Source of the DNA: Plantago elongata
Taxonomy: Eukaryota; Streptophyta; Magnoliopsida; Lamiales; Plantaginaceae
Reading direction: 5' to 3'
Length of the DNA: 20,359 nucleotides
Assembly: GCA_036897095.1 (NCBI GenBank)
Contig: JAYMSP010003281.1
Location: forward strand, 1 to 20,359
Position numbers and translations under genes: made by a program. The notes under the pieces are model-generated. The model saw nothing but the letters and a program-made list of their open reading frames with translations. It was not told the DNA's origin and searched no databases. Positions 11,123 through 19,760 of this stretch are shown piece by piece (the stretch's first letter is position 1; every line of letters starts with the position of its first letter).

Positions 11123-11864
11123 CTTCCACCTCCAACAACCCGGTCCCGACTCCGAAGATGACCAATCCAACCAAGACAACACCGGTAACAACAGTTCCGG
11201 AGGAGGAGGTGGAGACATGGTGGCCCGAAGACCTCGAGGAAGGCCCGCAGGTTCCAAGAACAAACCCAAACCCCCGGTCATCATCACCCGTGAGAGCGCC
11301 AACACGCTCCGGGCCCACATCCTTGAAGTAAGCAACGGGTCCGACGTGTTCGAGGCCATCGCTACCTACGCCCGAAAACGACAGCGTGGGATATGTATCC
11401 TGAGTGGGACAGGCACGGTCAACAACGTTAGCCTGCGCCAGCCCGAAGCATCAGGAAGTGTTGTAACCCTACACGGTCGCTTCGAGATCCTTTCCCTCTC
11501 CGGCTCGTTCCTTCCGCCCCCTGCCCCACCTGGGGCGACTAGCCTGACGATATATCTAGCAGGCGGGCAGGGTCAGGTGGTTGGAGGGAACGTAATGGGC
11601 CCGCTGATTGCCTCAGGCCCGATCATTATAATCGCGTCGTCTTTTACAAACGTCGCGTATGAGAGGCTACCGTTAGAGGAAGACGATGGAATTAATCAAA
11701 TGCAGCAGCAGAACGTGAGCGGGGCGGGCCCGGGCCAATTTGCTGATCCTTCCATGGGACTTCCTTTCCTCAACTTGCCACTCAATATGCAAAATGGTCA
11801 ACAGCAGCAGCAGCTACAAGTGGATGGTGCATGGGCCGGAAACCCGGCCCGGAATCAGTTCTAG
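11064..11864 (+). CDS. AHL: AT-hook motif nuclear-localized protein, clade A (AHL23/24-like)
   Basis: Intronless 266-residue protein, as expected for clade-A AHL genes. The N-terminus MAGLDL and the LHRPDFHLQ stretch (residues 16-24) match the AHL23/24-type subgroup. An acidic/Asn-rich and Gly-rich linker leads to a type I AT-hook (RGRP at 58-61, followed by GSKNKPKPP to 71), which grips the minor groove of AT-rich DNA. A PPC/DUF296 domain spans about 82-205 and carries the family core GRFEIL at 138-143 and the glycine-rich [10 protein letters not shown]. The tail is Gln/Asn-rich (residues 212-251) and ends NQF. Known family biology: PPC domains trimerise and the proteins bind matrix-attachment-type DNA in the nucleus, regulating growth, flowering and leaf or axillary development. 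No domain is broken. The coding region is far richer in GC than its surroundings. The start at 11064 is chosen because MAGLDL is conserved, although another ATG lies 4 nt upstream in a different frame. The exact orthologue number is an inference from remembered family sequences. Confidence 0.95.
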   Translation: MAGLDLSSASHFASQLHRPDFHLQQPGPDSEDDQSNQDNTGNNSSGGGGGDMVARRPRGRPAGSKNKPKPPVIITRESANTLRAHILEVSNGSDVFEAIATYARKRQRGICILSGTGTVNNVSLRQPEASGSVVTLHGRFEILSLSGSFLPPPAPPGATSLTIYLAGGQGQVVGGNVMGPLIASGPIIIIASSFTNVAYERLPLEEDDGINQMQQQNVSGAGPGQFADPSMGLPFLNLPLNMQNGQQQQQLQVDGAWAGNPARNQF

Positions 11865-13603
11865 AGGTTAGATGATCCATCAATATCATTGTTAACGTAC
11901 GACACAATTAAGCTGCTTAATTCTCATCTCTGTATCTTGTACATTCAGTGCATTTTGTTTGTCTTGACTTTTGGGTTTTCTTGAATTGAATTAGCCTTTT
12001 CTTGTCCGATCGAGTTAATTTGTGCGTGATGATGAATTGACAATCAAATTGTTTGCTCATTAGTCATTTGTTTAGAAATAATCAACCTCTTCAACCTGAG
12101 ACTTTTAATTATATGACCTAGCTAGCTAATGCTATTTTATTGCAAATTGTTCATCGATCGGATGCATAACTTTGACTATCGCATAATATACAGTACCAGT
12201 TCATATTTTTCCTTAGGTACTTATTACTACATTTTTAGTTTGACTCTTGACAAAATCTAATTTAAATTCGACTGTTTTCCTTTCAGATTCAAACTTATTT
12301 TATATCTTTTGTCCTAAGCTAATCAATGATTCTAGGTTGTTACTTAAGCATACATACATCTTCTATCAATAGATAAACTATTTTTCAGGAAAGTTGATTA
12401 ATTAATTTAGTAAAATCGCGAACAACAAATTGATCATATAAATCTATGTTATCAATCAATGAGTTAAAACTTTGACTGTCTCTATTGAGTTGTTCTCGAT
12501 GGAAACAATATGAAATAATTATAAAACGTGAGGGGAATTTGTATTCTAGAAAAAACAATTTGACTAAATGCCTGGCCAGGGTGGTATGGACAAGTTGCAA
12601 GTGAGAACATGGTCTGTATGATTTGTGTTTGTAGCACATAGATTCGTTTCTTCCTACCTCTAACGTGGTGAGCTTTTTTAATGAGTTGTCCCAATGATAA
12701 AATACAAATTCTGATGAACAACTTTGTATTTTTTTCATCATCACTGTTAATTACAAGTACAATACATGAGATATGGACTTGGTATTACTTTGGTACAGCA
12801 CATATAGCAGGCCTGCAATTAAGCATCATAATGCATCTCTCATTATCAATATAACACTACTTGTCCTACTTGTATACCTCGTTCTATTAGTGTTCTAAGT
12901 ATATATAATATTAACTGTACGTATTAAAGAGAATGGGCACAAATTTAGCAATCCTATCAAAGTCATTAGACATTCAAATGGGCCTTTTTTTTTTTTACAT
13001 ATATGTTGTACTACTTGTGATTAATACTATGTTGTATTTATTTTACTCAACTCGATCAAAATTTATATATATATAGCATGGTTTCCATGAACTAGTTTAA
13101 ATTTCAACTTCGGATCATGTCATACTTCTTATTTTAGATTCTATATAATGCAACAAAAAACCAACGAACATTTTAATTTTATGACGTGTTATCTAAGATT
13201 GGATAAGAAATTCACAACTTGTTTTCTTGCATTTAAGTTTAAGGGCAGATTGCTTTTGCTCACATTGGAAAGTTTTGTTATTATATTAGCGCACATAGCA
13301 GCGTGTGAATCGTATTCCTATTTTATTCTATTTTTGTTACAAACTGCAGTACCATAATTTTTATTATTGTATATTTACAAGTTATGTTATACTGCTATGT
13401 AGTTATATATAAACATAAAGTTGATTATTTAATTTATTATAAGTATGAGTAAATATTTTCACAGGAGAGAAGTACTACTATTTATACGGGGCGGATCCCT
13501 ACCCTCGATAAATATCACATAAAAATGCCTATTGTCAAGAAGGGAAAAATAGAATTGAAGAGAGATTAAGTAGGATATAATCTTGTAGAAACATCTGCCA
13601 TGG

Positions 13604-13695
13604 GCTCGTCGCCGCGAGCGGCCTTTTTGCTCTCTCACCAAACATTCTATCAGTGTCTCGTCGAGGCGAGGCTTGAGCTCGTAGACAGCGAGCTC
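13604..13695. repeat. GC-rich cluster of three CTCG...CGAG hairpins
   Basis: Three short palindromes in 92 bp: GCTCG-TCGCCG-CGAGC (13604-13619), CTCG-TCGAGG-CGAG (13657-13670) and GAGCTCG-TAGACAG-CGAGCTC (13675-13695). Surrounding DNA is strongly AT-rich. It looks like the remnant of a GC-rich transposon terminus. No gene is evident. Confidence 0.6.
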
Positions 13696-13975
13696 ACGTT
13701 TTTTTCCTCTCCCTTTTCAAGTTTCTTATTTTATTGAAACTTGGTCCTTGGTTTATTTGTTTCTTCATTGTAGCATTTGAACATCTTATTCGTCGACCTA
13801 GAGTGATCTTCCTTCCTCTTACGAATAGACTTCAGAATCCATTTGCTTTCAATCTTTGCCAAACATGTTATAATTACTACAAACAAGTAAATAAATATTA
13901 ATAAAATATAATATATATGTAAAGACACAATAAACCTGGTAGTCCCATATAAGCATGATTACACCTAGCAAACGC

Positions 13976-14032
13976 ATAAACAAAACCAACAACAATGACA
14001 TCAACAACAACAACACCAACAACAACAACAAC
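13976..14032. repeat. Imperfect (CAA)n microsatellite
   Basis: Repeated CAA/CAACAA with a few interruptions (ATGACATC, ACC). No coding context. Confidence 0.8.
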
Positions 14033-14674
14033 GTATAATTGTGGATCTATGTTTATAAGTTGGTTACTATAATTGGAGTTTTAAAACTTAGTTTGTCATT
14101 CAAAACCTAACTCAAATAATAATGAGCTATAATCAACGAAAGTACAATGATCTGGTCCATTTTTCAGAGAATATGATCGATTCCAACAAAAAGCTATACG
14201 AAACATTGATGTCATGGTTTTCTAATGAAATGGTTACCTTGGTCATTCGGAGATGATATAGCAGCTTTTGGTGATTCGGTCGAATTTGCAGCTTGAATAT
14301 AGAGATTTCATCTTGCATACAACTTGATAGATATCTTTCGGAGGTTTGCGAGAGAGGACTGAGAGAAGAGCGGTGGTGTCTCCAGAAGAGTGAGTCTGCT
14401 CGAAAACGAACTTTAGATAACTTATCAATAGACAATCCTATGTTAATAAAAACAAACGCGTTATTATTCAAAACATTTATATTATTAACAATACTTATTT
14501 GTATACATGAAAATAACAACGATAATAATATGGACGATTTTATTAGAAAATATGAGTTCATCCCTAAACAAATTATTCAATGACCGTCTCTCTGTAAAAC
14601 GTGTGCTCTAGTTAAACTTATGAGGTTAAGTTGATAAATTTTTACAGAATTTTAGAACATTCGAATCTATATAT

Positions 14675-15090
14675 AGTAATATAATTTTTAGATATTTATC
14701 GAGTAAAATATTTAATGTTAGTACAGATTTAAGGATGACTACGCGCCTAACATGGTTATTATTGCTCCTTACTTTTATGCGGTAAAAAATTAAAATTTTA
14801 AATAATTTTAATCGTAATATATTTATATTTTTTCGGATGTTTAACAAGTAAAACATTTAATGTTAGTACATATTTAAGAAAGACTACGCGCATAACATGG
14901 TTACTATTGCTCCTTACTTTTACGCGGTCAAAAATTTAAATTTTAAAATAACGTTAATCGTATTATATTTTTCGGATATTTAGCAAGTAAAACATTGAAT
15001 GTTAATTAGTACAAAGGAATGAGTACACAAAACATGATTGTTATTGCACCTTCGTGGTCAAAAAATGATAATCTCAAATAATTTTAGAAG
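14675..15090. repeat. Tandem array A, about three units of 139-145 bp, upstream of the MADS gene
   Basis: Units are recognised by GTAAAAYATTTAATGTTAG starting at 14703, 14848 and (diverged) 14987. Each is followed by ACTACGCGC...AACATGGTT, then ATTGCTCCTTACTTTTA, then CGCGGT or GCGGT, then an AT-rich spacer ending TTTCGGAT.TTTA.CAA. Spacing is 145 and then 139 bp. Units 1 and 2 are very similar; unit 3 is clearly more decayed, and a partial unit precedes copy 1. It ends about 340 bp before the MADS ATG. No coding function is visible. Confidence 0.88.
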
Positions 15091-15381
15091 AATCTGGTAG
15101 TATTATTGTATGTTTCCTTTTATTGATTTTCCTAAACAAAGATTATGTAACATCAATTGACTACCAAATTGGTAGCCTTTACAAAGATAGTACTTAACAT
15201 TTGTTCCAAATTTATCAATTTCACTCTGTAAAACTGAAAAGATGACTGAGGATTACTATAATTGTATCACACATTTGTTAAAATTGGTAAGAGGACTGCA
15301 ATTGTAGTACAGGAAACAAGCAAAATAGGAAAGGACATAAATAAACATTTTGCACCCACAATTTTATTACAGTTTCATGTG

Positions 15382-15390
15382 TATATATAA
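15382..15390 (+). promoter_or_regulatory. TATA box of the M-gamma MADS gene
   Basis: TATATATAA, 43 bp before the ATG measured from its end. Initiation about 30 bp downstream would give a leader of roughly 15-20 nt, A-rich, ending in CAAAATG. A compact promoter fits the small intronless gene. Confidence 0.6.
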
Positions 15391-15432
15391 AAACTTCATC
15401 ACTTAACACAAAAAAAGTAAAACAATTCCAAA

Positions 15433-15999
15433 ATGACCAGAAAGAAAGTTGTCCTGTCTTACATAAAAAATGATGCGGACAGGAAGGCCTCTTTCAAGAA
15501 AAGGAAAAGAGGCCTTATCAAGAAGGCTCAGGAGTTGAGCATCTTATGTGATGTTCTTGTCTTACTTATCATTTTTAGCCCATACGACCCTGAGCCGGAG
15601 GTGTGGCCATCTCGAGAGGAAGCCCTAGCTATCATTGACCGTTTCCACAGCCTGCCTGAAATGGATAGGGAAAGAAAGATGATAGACATGACAAGCTTCG
15701 CGCGACAAAGGATCAAGAAGCTACAAGACCAGCTTAACCGGATCAAGAGGGCCAACAATCGCAAAGCTGTGGAGAGTTACATGTATGGGAACATCGCTGG
15801 ACTGAATAACAAAAAAGACTTTGATAGAATCACTCATGGCGCTGAGATGAACTTGGTCATCGCACAGACCCTCCGGTCCATCAGAGCTCAAAAGGAGTTG
15901 AAGATGAGGGGTGAAGGAACTTCGTCTATGGCTGCTTCAAATGGTTCTGCTGCTGCTACTGAGTTTATCAAACGTACTCAGCGTGCCATTTCCGCATAG
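15433..15999 (+). CDS. Type I MADS-box transcription factor, M-gamma (AGL80/PHERES-like)
   Basis: Intronless 188-residue protein. The MADS domain covers residues 1-60: MTRKKV at the start, the basic patch FKKRKRGLIKK (21-31), and the M-gamma signature SPYDPEPEVWPS (49-60). The second half of the domain reads LSILCDVLVLLIIF, more hydrophobic than the usual LSTLCGVDACAIIY, but the length is preserved. A charged helical, possibly coiled-coil segment follows (about 87-115). There is no K-box, as in all type I MADS proteins. A Ser/Ala-rich stretch (about 163-176) precedes the end. Known family biology: M-gamma proteins such as AGL80 and PHE1/AGL37 pair with M-alpha proteins such as AGL61 and act in the central cell and endosperm. 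The start is supported by the family N-terminus, by A at -3, and by a TATA box 51 bp upstream. The gene is bracketed by two tandem-repeat arrays. Subfamily placement is firm; one-to-one orthology with a named gene is not claimed. Confidence 0.93.
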   Translation: MTRKKVVLSYIKNDADRKASFKKRKRGLIKKAQELSILCDVLVLLIIFSPYDPEPEVWPSREEALAIIDRFHSLPEMDRERKMIDMTSFARQRIKKLQDQLNRIKRANNRKAVESYMYGNIAGLNNKKDFDRITHGAEMNLVIAQTLRSIRAQKELKMRGEGTSSMAASNGSAAATEFIKRTQRAISA

Positions 16000-16235
16000 T
16001 GCATGATTGGCTCCTATTATAAAGACGTTGAGAATCCCCTATTCCTAATATGCTTAATTACTATACCATATACCACAGACTCTATAATGTGGTAGTTTGT
16101 TTGTTTGAGTTTTGAGTAAAACCCAACAAATTGTCTCCGAGAACATGTTGATGATTTCTAATTAAGTTATTTTAGATCTATGTTCAAACATTAAATATAT
16201 ATACTTTATCAATATGCACTTCCAATATTTAATGA

Positions 16236-16955
16236 CTTACGGAAGTCTATCATATACTTACTATTGGCATGATTCTGTATAATTTAGTGGTGGGGTAATT
16301 TCCGCAAGCCAACCGAATAGAAAGTTGTCATGTAGTCGAGAAATATAAGTTAAACAAAGTTGTGAAGTCATTTTTGGTAAAAATACAACATAGAAAACTC
16401 GTATGCCGTATTTTTTTATGATTAGTTTGTGGAATCCACAAGCCAACCGAATAAAAAGTTGTCATGTAGTCGTCAAACATATGTTAAACAAAGTTTTGGA
16501 CATTCTTTGTTAAAACACGACACGAAACTCGTATGATATCCGGCATGATTGTTTATGATTAGTTTGTGAGGTCTACACGTTAACTGAATATAAAATTGTC
16601 ATATAGTCGCGAAACATATGTTATGCAACGTTGGTTTCATTCTCGATCAAAATACAACACGGAAACTCGTATGATATATGACATGATTGTTCATTATTAA
16701 TTTGTATGGTCCACAAGCCAACAAATATAAAGTTGTTGTGTAGTAGTAAAACATAAATAAAACAAGTTTTAGAGTCATTCACGGTTAAAATATGACTCGA
16801 AAACTCATATAATATCTGGATATGATTAGTGTACAAGTTAATCATATAGAAAGTTGTCATGTCGTGAAACAATATAGGTTATAAAAAATGTTGGACTCTA
16901 GGTCAATTTACGACTCAAAAACTCATTTGGTATACCGTATATCTTTTAATTTGAT
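16236..16955. repeat. Tandem array B, about five units of 121-138 bp, between the MADS and HIPP genes
   Basis: The anchor GCCAACCGAATA occurs at 16308 and 16442, with decayed forms at 16579, 16717 and 16838, giving spacings of 134, 137, 138 and 121 bp. Each unit then carries AAAGTTGTCATGTAGTCG, AAACATATGTTAAACAAAG, an AAAATACAACAC-like stretch, AAACTCGTATG, GGCATGATT and a GATTAGTTTGTG-like end. A partial unit opens the array near 16236. Copies 1-3 are the best preserved; copy 5 is shortened. It begins about 237 bp after the MADS stop codon and ends about 215 bp before the HIPP ATG. It is unrelated in sequence to array A. Confidence 0.9.
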
Positions 16956-17117
16956 TAAGGTTAATTTAATTCTTAAATGATTACCTCTTAATCCAATATT
17001 CTCTCTGTTAATTTCAAGATTCCACAAACGGATGAACCACTTGTATCAATTCCCACCAAACCAATTGCCGTGAGAAAGACACTAATTAAATCACAGTAAC
17101 AAGAAAAACTAACTCCA

Positions 17118-17123
17118 TATATA
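17118..17123 (+). promoter_or_regulatory. Probable TATA box of the HIPP gene
   Basis: TATATA within CCATATATACTC, 48 bp before the ATG measured from its end, the right distance for a short leader (about 20 nt). It lies about 160 bp beyond the end of the tandem array that separates this gene from the MADS gene. Confidence 0.5.
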
Positions 17124-17171
17124 CTCTATTTCTTTGACAACCTCAAGGATTGCTCTTCTCTAGCCAGCAAC

Positions 17172-18085
17172 ATGGCAAAAGTAGTAGTAGTAGAAAAGAA
17201 AACAGAAGTGATTACTGCTGTCTACAAAACTTATTTGCACTGTCCACAATGTGCTCGTGACATTCAAAAGCCTCTCTTGAGAATCCCAGGTACAACCTCT
17301 CCGAACTCTTTATCCGGTGCTCGCCTTAAAAGGCCACAACTTTCTTCTAATAACATATTCGATATTTTCTCTAGGAGTTCATAGTGCTGATGTCAAATTT
17401 GAGAAGGGTGAGGTTACAATTAAAGGAACCGGCATTGATGCAAAGAAAATTCACTCAAGATTAGTGAAATGGAGCAAAAAAAAAGTTGAGCTAGTATCAG
17501 AGACCAAATCCCCTTTAGATGTGAAGAAAAAGGTATATTACTTTACACAATGCGACGTTATTATAGATATTCGCCCCTAGTTTTAACTTGTGTTGTTTCA
17601 ATTTTGCAGGAAACTATAAAAACCATTAAGATGAAAGCGTATTTACACTGTGATGAATGTGAACGTGAGGCACGGAGAAGACTGCTTCTGCATAAAGGTA
17701 ACCCCGCGATTATGAACCAGGTGAATCGTGAATTTTTATGAACTAACAGAAGGTATGCATTGAATGTTATCATGCAGGCATACATAATGTGAAAACCGAC
17801 ATAAAAGCTCAAACTATAACAGTCGAAGGAGTGATTGAGTCCGAAAAACTCATAACCTATATGAGAAAAGTAGTGCACAAGTATGCGGAGATTGTACCTT
17901 CGAATGAGAAGAAAGTAGAGACGAAAGAAACGGTTAAGGTTACAGAGAAAGCTGGAGAGAAAATTGTTGAGTTCAAGGAAGTAAAGAAAGTTGAGGTGAA
18001 AGGTGAAACTCCATACTTCATACATTATGTGTATGCACCTCAGATGTTTAGTGATGAAAATCCCAATGCTTGTTCCATTATGTAA
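17172..18085 (+). CDS. HIPP: Heavy metal-associated isoprenylated plant protein, two HMA domains, four exons
   Basis: Splicing exons 17172-17289, 17375-17532, 17610-17697 and 17778-18085 gives one open frame of 223 residues. All three introns (85, 77 and 80 bp) are GT-AG. HMA domain 1 (about 14-80) has the metal site HCPQCA (Cys24, Cys27), the GVHSADV strand and GEVTIKG. HMA domain 2 (about 97-160) has HCDECE (Cys106, Cys109) and GIHNVKTD. Both CxxC pairs are intact, so both domains can plausibly bind soft metals such as copper, zinc or cadmium. A Lys/Glu-rich linker follows, then the family-typical YAPQMFSDENPNACSIM. CSIM is a CaaX box for farnesylation or other isoprenylation at Cys220, giving membrane attachment. 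Introns 1 and 3 split the homologous glycine codon in the two HMA domains (phase 1), while intron 2 lies between the domains (phase 0). Plausible roles are metal buffering or transport, or stress and defence signalling. Unspliced open frames over this region are fragments of this gene. Confidence 0.93.
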
Positions 18086-18164
18086 ATTTGTACACTTCTC
18101 ATTGTCACATTGGTCTTCTTGAATTACTTTAACATTGTTTTTACTTCGTTTAAAACTTATATAT

Positions 18165-18323
18165 ATGGCGCGTAAGAAAGAGTTTCACATTACTCATGTA
18201 GACGGTCTAAGAATCGTGCAGCCTCCTCTTCCTCCGTATGAGTTCATCGACGAGATTCTGATCTATTTGAAAAGTGTGAGAACTAAGCGAATGGAAATAT
18301 GTCTCATTGAGCGAATTGACTGA
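18165..18323 (+). pseudogene. Possible F-box fragment
   Basis: A 52-codon open frame beginning MARKKEF and containing PPLPPYEFIDEILIYL (about residues 20-35). This resembles the opening helix of plant F-box domains, where a proline-leucine start is followed by an E-x-I-x-E-I-L-x-x-L pattern. The expected continuation (PVKSL, then a conserved Trp) is missing: the frame runs into KSVRTKR and stops. It starts only 80 bp after the HIPP stop codon, with no clear promoter of its own beyond ATATAT just before the ATG. It could be a truncated F-box remnant or a chance resemblance. Not a confident gene. Confidence 0.3.
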
Positions 18324-18972
18324 TAACAGAAGAAATGAACAAACTTGGAAAACAGAGTTTAAAACTAGGGTTTGATCTATAAACAATAAATTGAGCAATG
18401 GTAACTCGACAATATTTAAAATTGAGCTGATTCTACTTGAATAATACTCGGCTGAGTATTTTCCCTCTTCCAATTGATCGATTACCGTTACCAATCGATC
18501 GATCTTGGTTGTCTGCTCTGTTCCAGTTGGTTAGTTCTTCTATGGAAACCGAGTTTCATTACCGCTGTAAAACTTGTCGAAAACTTTACCGAGATAAAAG
18601 ATGATTCATTTATCCCAATAAAAACTTTTATATATGATGGATTGTTTTACTAAACTTGACAACAATTACTTATAATATTAACACTTATACGAGTTGTAAA
18701 TATATACTACTTATTTTTCTTTGCGGTAGATTAGACGTCTTGTGGATACATTTCATTATAAGTTTACAAAAGACTAGATACAGAAAATAACCTTGTACAA
18801 CATTCCCAAGTGAATCATGATATTACATAGTAAGTCACATAGAACAACAATGAAAATCAATTCATGTGAAATCAAAGTGCAGAAAAAGGACCTAATGGCT
18901 TTTGCAGCAGCTACCAACTATGATCTGCAATATAAACCTTGATGTTCAGTCAGGCAAGTTTCTTGGTGGAGC
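18324..18972. other. Spacer between the HIPP and LEA loci
   Basis: Contains a perfect inverted repeat GATCGATT/AATCGATC (18476-18483, 18493-18500, 9-base loop) and a 20-codon frame at 18542-18604 with a CKTC motif that I cannot assign. The end of this stretch probably includes the 3' UTR of the minus-strand LEA copy. Confidence 0.5.
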
Positions 18973-19410
18973 TTAGGTCTTCTGATGGTCATGGTGTGAT
19001 GTACAATCAAAACCTTCAGGGCAACTGAAAGCAGGTGGCATTCCAGTGGGGGCATCCTCATGGGTGGCAGGGCGGGGGGCGGGGTGCTTCCTCTCTTGTG
19101 CAACTGCCTTTTCAGCGGCTTTGTTGACATGGTAGTCCATTGCTGCCTCAGCTTCCCGGGCTAGTCTCACCTCGTGAGCAACCTCCATTCTCGCTTTCGC
19201 CAAGTCTTTATGAGCCTGAAATCGTTATGGATTCATAAAATTAACACCGAAAGCAATATACACTACTTTCATAATATAATTTTTCGAAATTCTTCTACCG
19301 GTGTAACTTCAAGAAAAACAAACTTTTGGAACCTTTTCCTCCTCTTTCGCCTCAGCCTTAGCTTTTCACATGGCGCTTATATCGTGCAACTTCTCCTTGA
19401 TGGCCTGCAC
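18973..19410 (-). pseudogene. LEA_1-type late embryogenesis abundant gene, start lost and premature stop
   Basis: Two exons on the minus strand: 19410-19333 and 19215-18973, joined by a 117-bp GT-AG intron (donor AAG/GTTCC, acceptor TTTCAG/GCTCA) in phase 0. The joined frame would give about 106 residues. Exon 1 reads [V]QAIKEKLHDISAM, stop, then KAKAEAKEEEK. Exon 2 continues AHKDLAKARMEVAHEV, RLAREAEAAMDYHVNKAAEK, then a Pro/His-rich tail to HHDHQKT. The repeated charged-alanine helix pattern is that of the LEA_1 (group 4/D-113) family, hydrophilic proteins that protect membranes and proteins on drying. Two lesions: the codon where Met-Gln should start is GTG (19410-19408), with no in-frame ATG before an upstream stop, and codon 15 is TGA (19368-19366), where I recall Arg in relatives. 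Exon 2, the splice sites and the promoter look intact, so inactivation seems recent. A 72-residue remnant could start at the in-frame ATG in exon 2. Confidence 0.78.
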
Positions 19411-19482
19411 GTTTATTTTCTCTGAAAATTAATTAAACTTTCAATGATGAATTTGAATTGAGCAAGAAGTAAGTAGACCATG

Positions 19483-19490
19483 TATTTATA
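19483..19490 (-). promoter_or_regulatory. TATA box of the LEA_1-type pseudogene
   Basis: On the minus strand this reads TATAAATA, 72 bp before the position of the lost start codon. It implies a leader of about 40 nt. No ABRE core cluster or RY element was found in the several hundred bases upstream, which is unusual for a seed LEA promoter. Confidence 0.5.
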
Positions 19491-19687
19491 AGGAAAGATA
19501 TGTCTTTGACATGAAAGAGCAGACCAATTTAGTTCATCTCTCCGACAAAACAGATCTCTGTGTACATGATGGTAGAAACATATGACATGAGTTAGACATT
19601 GAGACTTATTTTCTAGCTATCCTCTGGAGGAAGTTTGTCCTCTAATAATGGAATGTATTTCTTTATATATTTGGGTCTGATTGTGAT

Positions 19688-19760
19688 CAGGGCGTAGTGG
19701 AAAAGTTCACTAGAGGGGGCAAACTAATTGAACTTCAAATTATAAGGTGATATTTTGTGA
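19688..19760. mobile_element. Possible hAT-type terminus
   Basis: CAGGGCGTAGTGGAAAAG followed by TTCACTAGAGGGGGCAAA resembles the CAGGGGCGGAGCC...GGGGGGC ends of plant hAT elements, in degenerate form. No matching opposite end (...CCCCTG) was seen before the window ends, so it is either a solo remnant or an element running past 20359. The remaining sequence to the window end is AT-rich with no supportable gene. Confidence 0.3.

Larger units (their letters stand above)
11865..14674. other. Spacer between the AHL and MADS loci
   Basis: The AHL 3' UTR presumably occupies the first 100-300 bases. The rest is AT-rich, with a 12-base T run at 12985-12996, the CTCG hairpin cluster and the CAA run described separately. 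Frames in 12385-12744 and 14133-14561 (minus) have no recognisable domains. Confidence 0.6.

Noticed and set aside
11085-11359. Minus-strand frames inside the AHL gene
   Set aside because: Antisense shadows of a GC-rich coding region.
12385-12744. 119-codon minus-strand frame after the AHL gene
   Set aside because: No domain or family resemblance, and a second overlapping frame is open in the same stretch.
14133-14583. Overlapping open frames on both strands (142 codons minus, 96 codons plus)
   Set aside because: Neither product resembles a known family. The frames mirror each other, as expected when stop codons are absent by chance.
16236-16955. Repeated peptides in minus-strand frames, and a CRISPR-like look
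   Set aside because: The peptides are translations of tandem array B. The repeats are long, decayed and directly adjacent, with no unique spacers, and this is plant nuclear DNA.
17561-18025. 154-codon minus-strand frame across HIPP exons 3 and 4
   Set aside because: Antisense of the confidently spliced HIPP gene; hydrophobic composition comes from the complement of Lys/Glu codons.
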